From Pampus argenteus (Eukaryota > Chordata > Actinopteri > Scombriformes > Stromateidae): 64,000 bases of DNA. The number at the start of each line of letters is the position of its first letter. Within the stretch, counting starts at the first letter, position 1. Shown here piece after piece: positions 47,617 to 59,600 of the stretch. A model generated the notes under the pieces. It made no database searches. It was given only the letters and a program-made list of their open reading frames with translations, and had not been told where the DNA came from. The position numbers were made by a program, and so were the translations under genes. The stretch is taken from assembly GCA_036937835.1 (NCBI GenBank), contig CM072864.1, positions 18,830,001 to 18,894,000 of the forward strand. The letters run 5' to 3'.

Positions 47617-50600
47617 GTGAGTTTTATGCTATCACAGCAGGTCGTTTCTGCAGCCATACAGCATCTAACTTCTCCCTCAGGGCCAAGCACAAGCTGACAT
47701 GTTCTGTCTTTGTGTCTCATTGCTTTCATCCACCCAACTTTGTTTCCATTGCAGTGCCTGTACTTGTCTAATATAAAAAACTAAAAGCAGGTTTTCTATT
47801 TACCTCAATACTGGTTCATCATGCCTTCTTACAAAGTAAAATGTATAATGTGTATTTTGTAATATGTACAGTATAATATGTACTATATAACACTAAATGT
47901 ATAGAATAGTTAGGGATGTATACTGTACAAAAGTATTTCTAAATGAAAGTTCATATGGTCACATGTGACTGATTGTGACTAACAAGGCAAACGATAGTTA
48001 AAGCTACAATGATATACAGCAAATAAATATCACCCTTCATTTGCTGTACACAAGAGTAATGGCTCACAGCCTAGTCAATTAGAGACATAATACACCCATT
48101 AATAACTTCTAATATCTGTTCTGATTAATAACCTGCCTACTTGCTAATGCCTGCTTAGATCTAGTCCCAGTTTGTTTCTCTCGTGTATTAGCAAAATCAC
48201 AGAGCAAAACATCCATTTCTCTAAAAGATAAATGCCTGGTGAAGATTCTCAAAATCCTTTAGAACAACAGTAGGTTCTGAGTTTTCCAAAGACTCTTTCT
48301 AACCATCTGGATGGAAACATATAATACATGCTGCAAATAGCTACATTATATAACTGTTTCTAATCAAAGTAGCCACCAGCTACCATCTTTGGATTAAGAG
48401 CATTTGTCTTTTAGAAAGATAGATTCTTAGCTCTGTGATTCAAATATAACATGAGAGACACAAACAAGGACTGTCTTAGATCATGCCTAATGACATGGCA
48501 CTTCATTTAAGAAGTCATCCCATGCCATTTCTTCTCATTCTGCTCACTAAGAAATGTCTGTAATCTTTTTCTTCCATTCTACTGGTGCTGACCTCTGACC
48601 CTTCTCATCTTTTCCTGCTTCCCCCCAGTTGATCCTATGGGGGATGATTGCCCAGGAAGTGGAATCAAATGTGTGTATATGTGTGGTAGTCATGCATTGT
48701 CTATCGCTATTTGCCTATTGATAATACCTAACATTGCTTATGCCCCCCATTACCTATATATTAAATCTGCTAGCAGCTTTGCATGTAGATGCTAAAAGAA
48801 GCTAAAGCTTTATAGGCAGAGAATCAGAAATGTGAGGCTTCTGTAGGTGTGCTGATCTGGCAAGGGTTAGCATGCTAATAGGTTAGTTTGCTTTGCGCTT
48901 GTTTTTCTGTTATTTTTTTTATAATGATGGAGGTGAGGCAGCTATTTTCAAGCTCAAATCTAACCGTATCACAAGTTACTATTGGAGTATGCCTTTTAGA
49001 AACATTACTTTTAGAGTAGTTCATCTGTCTTCAACCCCCCCACCCCCCTAACGCACCTGCATCGTATTCTGACCATGTCCGCCTTTACACACTTTCTCAA
49101 ACGTCTGTCTTTCTGTTCATTTTCTTTTATTTTACTAATCATCCGCTGCAGGTGACAATGTTCAAAGCCTTAAAATGCCACATCTCAGTTCTCAAATTGA
49201 GGCTCAGAGCTACAAACGGAAAGGTGCATAATTTTAAATTTATAAGTAGCCACACCAGAGGTATATGTATATGAAGTTGACTAACTTGATGTGTTATGAT
49301 TCTGTACTGAATAGTTAGTTTTCTAGTGCACCCTCTGCTGTATTTTCACAAATCCCTAAAAAAAAAACCCTTCCCTCCCACCTTCTCCTTTGAGCTAATA
49401 TTCCTCTCATTGATCCTAACCTGTTAGGTGATCCTGATCGATAGTATATTCACCTTTTGCTGCTGTTATCCCACTATGTACAAGTAACTTTGAATAGCTC
49501 CATCAGTGGGTCTTTATGCATTCCCTTTTTGGGGAGATAACAAAAGCTTATATTTCCTGTGTCAGCAACTGTTCCCATTAGGGCTGGGCGATATATTGAT
49601 ATTGTGATATAAGACAAGATATTGATTTAGATTTTGGATATTGTAATTTCATGATATGGCATAATAAGTGTTGTCTTTTCCTGGGTTTTTACAGTAAAGT
49701 TTCTGAACTTATTAGACGGTTCCAGCTGCTCTATTATTTGCCATTAACCACTTATTGATTATATTAATGTTACTGATGATTATTTATCAAAAATCTCATT
49801 ATGTAAATATTTTGTGAAAGGACCAATAGTCATCCTTACAATACTGTCACAATATCAGTATCGGGGTATTTGGTCAAAAATGTGATATTTGATTTTGTCT
49901 ATATATCGCCCAGCCCTAGTTCCTATTTTTTTCCCCAAAATGTCAGTATCTCCCAAAATAATTTAAACACTACTTTTATTGTTTTTTAGCAGACATAATG
50001 TGTGTTACCTCAGATATCCTTAAGGCCTATAGATTGACATGAGCTGCCTGACCTTTACAGAGGCTGTTGTGGCTCTGTTATGGGGTGTGGGTGTATGAGT
50101 GCACGCATATGTGTATGTGTGGTGAATCAAACTGCTCGAATGCAGGCTGAACTTTGGCAGCATGTGTCAGCGACTCTCATCTGTCTTCCCTCAGGACCTT
50201 CTTGTAATATCTCGCTTCCATCCTATAGTTTATACAGTGCTAACAGTTTTCACACAGTTTGTTCCCATTCACAGTAGAGTTCAAAACAAAAAGCAACACA
50301 GTGATATCACCCCGTCTTCAGAATTGTTCACACTGGAAATTAAGGGCTCACTGTTAATTGCTCTACACTGTAATTCGGCCCACATAAAAACAGCCCCGTG
50401 TTAGAGTAGAAGCTGAGATCTTTTCTCTGGAAGTTGAATGGTTGCAAGCGTTATTCTTGAAAACAACCTGGAGTGAAAACTGCTGCTCTCTGTAGCTGCC
50501 CACTTTGCTGGGTGTTTGTCTTAACCTTTTGACGTACAACGTGTCTTACATTGGTCTTCCCTCCCCTTTGTCCTTTCTCTTTCCCCATCTCTTCCTATTT

Positions 50601-53600
50601 CTATCTGAAATTTTATTCCTCCATTTTTATGTGGTTTATTTCCCCTATCCTGTCCGGGCCTATCCCACCTCCCTCTGTTTTCTCTCTTTCTCTCTTTGCT
50701 GTTGGCTCAGACCTCAAAGACATTCAGAACAATAAGAATAGATACTTGATAGCCTCAGAGAACCAACGCCCTGGCCATTTCTCCACAGCCCCTATTGGTT
50801 CCCTGACAGCCTCTCCATCCTCTGGCTCGCTGTGCAGCCAGGGGGGCCTGCAGTCAGTCACCAGCATCCAGGAGCGCATCATGTCCACACCTGGAGGAGA
50901 GGAGGCCATCGAAAGACTCAAGGTAAAATAGTCCTGTGTTGGCGGCCGCTGTGTCACTTATGTCTCAAGTCCCACGGCGAAAACCCCTCAGCTCAAATTA
51001 ACATACTTGAATGAAACACATTCTCAAGTGTATGGCATAGGAGTCGCTTCCCTTTGTGCTTGTTGTTGGATATTCCAATTATACCATGAACTATGTACTA
51101 CTACATACTTCCCATCCCATTGTTTGATTTGAACCTCATAAAAAATGTCCCTTTCTGCAATATTTGATAGGATACTTCAGTAAATATAGTACAGGTTGAA
51201 TAGATTGGTATGCTGAGAGAAAGTCAAAAAATCAAAAACAAAATCTAAGCATTATCGGCACATGCAATGTAACATTTCAGTTCAGTAAATTAGAAGTTAA
51301 TTTTATGTTAATGTTTTATTTTAGCCCACACATAGCCTTCAATCAGTCTTTCAGTCCTCGTGTGGCCTCTGAGCTTTGTATCTCTCACACAGTCACAGTA
51401 GACCTCTCACTCAGTTGATAAGGCAGGCATATAGGGTTGCAACAACCAACTATGAGGAGCTGCAGTTTCCATGGCAACCATGGTGCCCAGTCTGTCATCC
51501 AATGACGTCAAGCGCCAACGCAGATATGGAGGACATTGGACCAAAATAGATCCAGTCTTATTGGCATTTAGCTGTAATAGTGAGCCACATACGATTCACA
51601 GGTGTGGCAGCAATGCATTATAATGTTAATCAAAGATGACGGTACTGCGTTATTAAACCTCACCAGTAATAAATGTGGCATGCCACAGAATATATCAATA
51701 TCCAGAACGGCTAAGTACCTCACTGCTTTAGAAAGATAAAAGATAAAAAGATGGAGACAGTGGCTGCACTGGATGCTTAGTAGAGCTTCAAGCAACCTTC
51801 CCAATGAAATAATTAGTTAATAAATAAACTTGACCAAGAAAGCAGGATTTTCTCTAGTAAGCCAAACTAAATTTCATGAATCCAGAGACTAGCTGGTCTT
51901 ATTGTTGCGGGCTAAATATGTAGCCTCTACTGCACTGCTAATAGGCACAATAACATTATACACTTTACCCTTCTGTGTTTCAGGAATCAGAAAAGATCAT
52001 TGCCGAGCTCAATGAAACCTGGGAAGAGAAACTGCGAAAGACGGAGGCAATCCGTATGGAGAGGTCAGTACTGGCAGACCATGCCGTCGCACTTCCATCT
52101 CTACTCTTCCAACCCTTCCTCTATTCATCTGTGTCCTGTCATTGTTAGACAACCGCCAATAGCGCCGTTCCCTTCTGTGCTGCCTGTCTCACTTTCCTCA
52201 CCTATGTGTCTCATTTCCTCTGCACTCATTCTGTCCACTTCCCTTCTTCTTTGTCGTCACACTCTGCTGCACACAGACCCCTCTCATATCCTTTCTCCAC
52301 TCATCTGTGGCTGCAGACATCAACCATGTTACAGTCTCTCCATTGAGTCTTACTGGTGCCATTCTCTGCCTGTTGTCCTACCACAAATCACTTGCTGTAA
52401 TGTTGCACACCGTCACTTTTCATCCTCTTTCTCTTATCAAGAGGTGCTTTGCTGAAAACAAATGTACTGCATGTAGAGAGTATAGTGTATATAGACTGGG
52501 GGTCTGAGACCACTCTATATAGATTTATATAAAAGAGTAGCCATGAAAGCCATCATATTCAACAATTATTCACAAGTCTACAAATGTCTTTCCTTCACTA
52601 CAGGGAGGCTTTGCTTGCAGAGATGGGTGTTGCAATCCGTGAAGATGGAGGCACTTTGGGGGTCTTTTCTCCTAAAAAGGTATGGCAGACATGATATACA
52701 TGCATAGACACTGACAGCGGCAGACAGTATCAAATTTCCCATGGGAGGTGGTCAGTTCTGTTTCCCACGTTATCTTTTCTCTGCGATCCCCCTGTACCAT
52801 CACTGCTTTTTCTCAACTTCTATCTTCATCATCTCATGTCATGTCTTTTTTCCATATTCATCCTTTATTTGCCTCCTCCGTGTACTCAGCTTAGCCATGA
52901 TGATGAGCAGTTTGATTGTTTACCCACCAAGGTTTGTTGAAATCAAATCGGAAGAGAAAGCACTAGATGTAGCCTCATAACTGACAGAGTTTAGTTTTTA
53001 GTTGTGCTTTACCTTCATAATGTCCATAGTGAGAGTAGTTCTCATGTTTACTGCACCCCATGCATAGATTTGAACTTTGAATTTGATATTTACATCTTTT
53101 TAACTACTGTATGGAACATCTATTGTTCCTTTCCCCACCATGTTTGATTGACTGCCTAATGTATTCACATTTGACAAGTGATTCTGCATTTAAGCTACTT
53201 GAACATTAACTTTCAACCAATTAACCAAGGTTTATGTTCGAGTATAATGCTTGGCACTGTTGTATTATATTCAAACCTTTCCTTTAGCTGCTTAGAGCTA
53301 GTGCTGTCATGAGGCACATTGAATATCAGGCTTACTTAGTTTACTGTTTTTTAGTTTAGTTTTTTTTCCCCTTTTTGTTCACAACCATTTATCTTCAATT
53401 CATTTTTTTCTCCCACACACTGCCGTTCCATGGGTTAGCATTTCATTGAGAAGCCTTGTGATCTCTATACAGACTTTAATGGGGTCTTTTCCCCAAAAAA
53501 GGTTGGTGGTTTTGAGGAGTACTTGCTAGCATTGTTTGAGTAGTTGTACTGTGATGTATCAGACTGTACTGTGTTGATGTGACTATTTCTGTTTATGTAG

Positions 53601-56600
53601 ACCATGCATCATTGAAGGCCACTGAAGATAGAGTTTTATGTAAAACTGAGCCCACTTGGTTGACATTTAGTATTCTAAATGCAAAATACTGTTGGAAGAA
53701 GTAAAATCCCAGAACCTTCTTTCCTAATAAACTGTCATGTTTAATCTATAGACTCCACACCTGGTTAACCTGAATGAGGATCCTCTCATGTCAGAGTGTC
53801 TGCTCTACTACATCAAAGATGGAATTACAAGGTAACCAGAACTTGGATGAAATTGAAGTACTGCAGAGGATGTGGAAAGGTTTGCAATTTGTTCCAGGCA
53901 GGGTCTCTGAAAATCTGTCTCTGTCTTTCCTTTTCCCTCTTTTTATGAGTCAGAAGACACTGTCCTAAAAACAACCACTGATTGGGTAAAAAAAAAAACT
54001 GTACTACTGTGGAAAGCTACTTTCCTTCCATCTTTGTCTTTATGGATTCTTCTATTGATCATTCCTATTGAGTGTTTTGTTACAATCACGCCCCAGAGAG
54101 ACAATAATAGATGACAGAAACACAAATGAAAGAACCCATAGTACTTTAGAAAGGCTGCCTTCTCTTTGAGTAATGCCTTAAAAGTCCTATTTAACTTCTG
54201 CTGACTTTTTGCCCAAATGACTGCCAACCCAAGAGAGAGCAGGGTTCACTCTCTCAAAATGGCCTCTGTGGTTGTTGCAGGGTTGGTCAGGCTGATGCTG
54301 AAAGACGACAGGATATTGTCTTAAGTGGTGCTCATATCAAAGAAGAGCACTGCATCTTCCGCAGTGAGAGGAATGCCAATGGAGATGGTAAGACAACACA
54401 TGTGTTTTCTTGCTTGTGCATGTATGCATGTGTATTGAATATCTGAATTCTTTTTGAATTACGGAGAGCTGATGGAAAGAAAACAGATAACTTCTGGTCT
54501 GATTAAAAGACAAATACCTACCATATACAACATTAGGCACTTTGTCAGTGGATGAAATTTCATTTTCTGTTGCTAATGTAAAACATTGTGCCCTAAATGG
54601 CAGTAATCACTACATACACTGGATGAGCTATTTGACCTTTCTTAAAATGAACGATTTGATGAGTTTAGAGCTCAGAATGGTTTACTGATTATTGATTGCT
54701 GTGTTTTTGCTGAAGTGATCGTCATGCTCGTGCCCTGCGAGGGATCTGAAACTTACGTCAACGGCAAGCGTGTTGAGGGTGCAATCCAGCTGCGTTCAGG
54801 TACATATTTAATTTTTGGAAATAAAGTGTAAATAATCTATAAATTAGATTTTTGTATTATTTTAGGTTTGAGAGACTGACTTCCTAGTAACCATAGATTA
54901 ACTTGATATAATGGGGTTCTCCTTGGACTTCATAATCACAGTTATAATGCCTTGTAGTGTTACTATGTCATGTTATAATGTCTACTTAAAATTGTTGCTC
55001 TGATGATTACAGCACTGATGGAGAAATGTCTTTGCAAGTTTCATACTTTCAATAATTATTTCTGCCACATGTGCTCTACCTTCTTTTAGGCAACCGTATC
55101 ATTATGGGAAAGAACCACGTGTTCCGCTTCAACCACCCAGAGCAGGCCAGGGCGGAAAGGGAGAAAACTCCATCTGCTGAAACCCCTGTAGAACCAGTGG
55201 ATTGGACCTTTGCTCAGAGAGAGCTTCTGGAGAAGCAGGGCATCGACATGAAGCAGGAGATGGAGAAAAGGTATGCAAGTCATGCTGTATGTTTTATTTA
55301 GATGTGTTTTCGAAAGGTGTCAGTAATAGATTGTACAGTATGTCACGACTTGTGCGATATGTTTCACAATAAATTTTACACTTTTATGTAGACTCACTGA
55401 GATGGAAATCCTGTACAAAAAGGAGAAGGAGGAAGCAGACCAACTTCTGGAGCAACAAAGACTGGTGAGTTCAAATGAACTGGCATTTAATCAAACCCAC
55501 TTTGTGAGTCTGTTTTTTTATAATCATGCTAGAAGTTACGGACAGATTAGCAACAACCACAGAGTGGGTTTAATAGTTGTTAAACAATAACTTGTATGAT
55601 TCTTTCTGCAAGTGAGTTATGTCATAATTAAAGGCATCTTTTTGAATGATCTATACGAGCTAGTTTGTGATTTTGTGCGTGATTTTGAATGAAATGTACT
55701 TCAGAATATGTGTCATAAATGGGATACAAAGTTAAAGCATGGTTTTCTATGGTCAATTACAATTAGAAAGCTTGTCATGTTTTGTGGATGATAGTTTCGA
55801 TTGGTCTATTTAAACCTGACTAGTACTAATTCTCATTCTGAGCTGACACTTTTGAGATGTGTGCGTGTGTGTGTGAGAATCACACTTTTATTCCTAGCGC
55901 ATGTCTGTTCTTCTTGCATGGAAGTTTTTCTGGTTTGAGACAGATGAGCTTTTAATCGCCGCCTTCTTGAGTTTAACTGATTTTTCTATAGCAATATGAT
56001 TGAGAGAGAATTAGTTCATAAAGCTTTCCCCTTTCCAAAATCCCTGTTTTCACTGTTCTTGTGTCTTCTATAGTGTATTTGAATCTTGCAAAACAGCAGT
56101 TATTAAAAGCAAAATTTGATTTAATATCAAGAACAAAATTTAAATTAAAGAAAAAAACTGATTGAATACTGGTCAGTATTGAAATGCATATCCTTGTTTT
56201 TCTAAAGTGACGCTGCTTTTGCATGGTTCATGTTAATAGCATGTTTTCTTAACTCATTCAGTATTGGTTCTGAACTAAGTTGCAGTGTTTGCTGTTGAGC
56301 TGGTCAACTTTAAGATGGCTGTTGATTTGCTTTAATTAGATTTCTACTCTAGTTTTCTTGCTCTGTTTTGTCTTGAGTTTCATCTCTTCAATGCAGTTGC
56401 TGACATGTACAATGCATTGTGATAACAAAAATTCTTGCTGTAGTTTTTCGATGGATAGTGACAATGTGGTTTCTCATTGACTTCTTGGGCTACCTCTCTT
56501 TGCTAGCCTTATCTGGCTTCTGTGTAGCGCACTGAGGGCATGGCTCAACAACAGAGTTATCACCTCTCACAGTTGAATCAGTGAATCACAGACCTCTTCC

Positions 56601-59600
56601 ATACTCATGGTTTTATGTGCAGAGCAACAGGCGTAGGGTTCAGACTCCCAGCGACATAATATGTCCAATTATAGCCATAGATATAGTTTCATACACAAGA
56701 CCTGAAATATCTGTACCTACTGGTTGTGATCTGTAATGTACTTTGTCTACAAAAAAAATGAGAAACTGCATTTTTTTCCAACTAACTAATCTTTCTTGTA
56801 GTGGATTAACACTTACCCTCACCTCTGCCTCTCCTCTTTCTGCTGGCTTTTGATCAACTGCAAGAAACCTCTTGTCTTCTAACTCACCGCTAATACTAAA
56901 GCCACTCAAACCTTCTGGACTAAAGAGGGGAAGGCTTCAAAATCAATCTACATGCATGCCACGCATGCCGCGGTAGCATGTTTGGGATCCAGCTTTCAAA
57001 TTACTAAATTTTCATTTGCGAAGAGGAATATCACAAAATGATACAGAAGTGCTCCAATCAGCAACAATCCTCTATTAATATTTCTTTTCTAATCTTTATA
57101 GACATGCTTTACCTTTTAATTTTAATATCAATATGCAACATTGGGAACAATATCCTTAAAGCTGAGCTTTCTCAGATGGGAACAGACTTGTTTTTACATC
57201 AAGTGAAAGTTTTAATGAATATTCATATCCCCATCACCCTTTCACCAGAGAGAATATGAGAAAGACAAACTGACAAGAAAGTCAATGGAAGCCACTGTTT
57301 GTTGGATTTTATTTGTTTGTTATTCTATCTTTATTTTGAACATAATTATGTGAATGATACTGCATGTTGCCATACATCTTGTACAGTATTGATGTATGCA
57401 AAATCTTTAGATAACATTATTAAAGTCTAATAGTCCCCCTTGGTAAATATCCTAATCCTAAATCTCAAAAATCAGAACATCAAAATTCCAAATACCAATC
57501 TTATTTATTAGATTCTGATTTAACTTCTTGGCTCATGGTTGAAGTTCCCATGTTGCATATTCATTCCTTTTATTCATTCTTTTTAAAAGTCATCCTTTCA
57601 TCCTCTCTTTGATTTCCTCATTGTAATTTCTCCTTTTTTTTGGGAACCATTTGGTTTGTTTCCTGTGTTGTTTTCTTAAGGATGGCGACTCTGATAGTGG
57701 GGATGACTCAGATAAGAGGTCTTGTGAAGAAAGCTGGAGACTGATTACTTCCTTGAGGGAAAAGCTGCCCCCCAGCAAGCTGCAAACCATAGTGAAAAAG
57801 TGTGGATTACCCAGCAGTGGGAAAAGAAGAGAGCCAGTCAAAATGTACCAGATCCCTCAGCGGCGCCGCATCACCAAGGACTCCAAGTGGGTGACCATCT
57901 CTGACCTGAAAATCCAGGCAGTCAAAGAAATCTGTTATGAAGTAGCACTCAATGATTTCCGCCACACACGGCAGGAAATTGAGGCACTGGCCATTGTAAA
58001 GATGAAGGAGCTTTGCGCTAGCTACAGCAAGAAGGACCCCAACGAGCGGGACTCGTGGAGGGCGGTGGCTCGGGATGTTTGGGACACTGTAGGTGTTGGT
58101 GATGAGCGGATTGAGGATGTCATCACTAGTCTGTCTCGACCAGGAGGTGTTGTTATGGATGAACTAAAGGTGCACATTGATAAACTTGAGGACATCTTGC
58201 AAGAGGTTAAGAAACAGAATAACATGAAGGATGAGGAGATCCGTGCTCTCAGGAATAAGATGGTCAAAATGGAAAAGGTTCTTCCACTCATCACCCCAGA
58301 GAGCCAAGAAAAGCCTCCTAGTGTACCCACTTCTACTAGTGCAACCAGAACTCCAAGCCCTCTAGAAGGAAAACCTCCTGTGCCTGAAAAACATGATCCA
58401 GAGGATGGAGATTCACAAACAGGCCAAAGTACAGGAGATGACTCAACCCTAAAGCGAGGCCACATACGCTGGATGCGCCAAGAACAGTTACGCCTTAAGA
58501 ACCTTCAGCAACAAGAGATCTCCAAGCAGCTCCGCCGGCAAACGGGGCCTCATCGCTTTATACCCCCAGAAGACCGCAAGCTACGCTTCCCCTTCAAAAG
58601 TAACCCTAAACACCGCAACTCATGGAGCCCGGGCACCCATATCATTATTACAGATCAGCAGGTCATTGAGCTAAAGGTGCCCAAAGAAGCTGTAGAGGAA
58701 GAAGAAGGAGAAAGTCAAGCTGTAGAAAGTGTACAGTCTAGAGAAAAGATGGCTGCTTCAGTTATCCAAGTCACTCCTCCTTTGCCAAGCCCATTAGTCC
58801 AGCGCAGCAACAAAGACTTGGAGCAAGGATTAAGCCAGGGTCACAGACATAACTATAGGAACAACCAACACCTGCAGCCCCATGAACGAGGCCGCAGCAA
58901 CTCTTTTAATTACCGCCAGCGGCCCTCTGGCTCCATGGAGTCACTGCAGCAGTCTGAACCCAACAGAAGGCATTCGCAGTCTTTCTACCAGCCCCGCTAC
59001 CATCAGAACCAATCAGCACATCCCCAGCCACACCATCAACATCCTTACCACTATAATAACATGATGTACACAGATGGAAACTTCAGTGGCTACCAGCAGT
59101 ACCATCACACTGACCATCATCCAATCAACTTTCAGGCACCTCCGCGAATGCGCAGACAGATGTCTGCTCCAAATCTAAAAGCCAGCAGAGAGACAGCAGT
59201 CTGAGTGGGACTTGTGGAATGAGGAACTAGTCTGATATACTTTTAGTAGTCAAACACATTACAGATCACAACAGCTAAGTATCATGTGAGTCAGACAGCT
59301 AAAACTGTGACTTTGCACTTGATCAGTGTGTTATTGGTTGATCCAAAAGTATTGTATGTATTATAAAAAGACATTTTTCTCATCGTCATAATATATGCCA
59401 CCTTAAAAGTTTTTACTGCATTGTGTGCGCTGTCATCACTAGCATAGGGAGAGCTGTCATAAGGAGTAGAAGCCAACAGACAATAAGAGGATGATAAGAG
59501 AAGATGCATGCTGTGCTTACACTCATTTTTCAGCATGTGTGACATTTCATCCATCATGCTTTGATTTGCCAAAATTATCTTCATGGCTGAATTTCCGAGT

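Noticed and set aside
58022..58465. 147-codon minus-strand ORF
   Set aside because: Antisense shadow of the KIF1B-alpha terminal exon, which has clear homology on the + strand.
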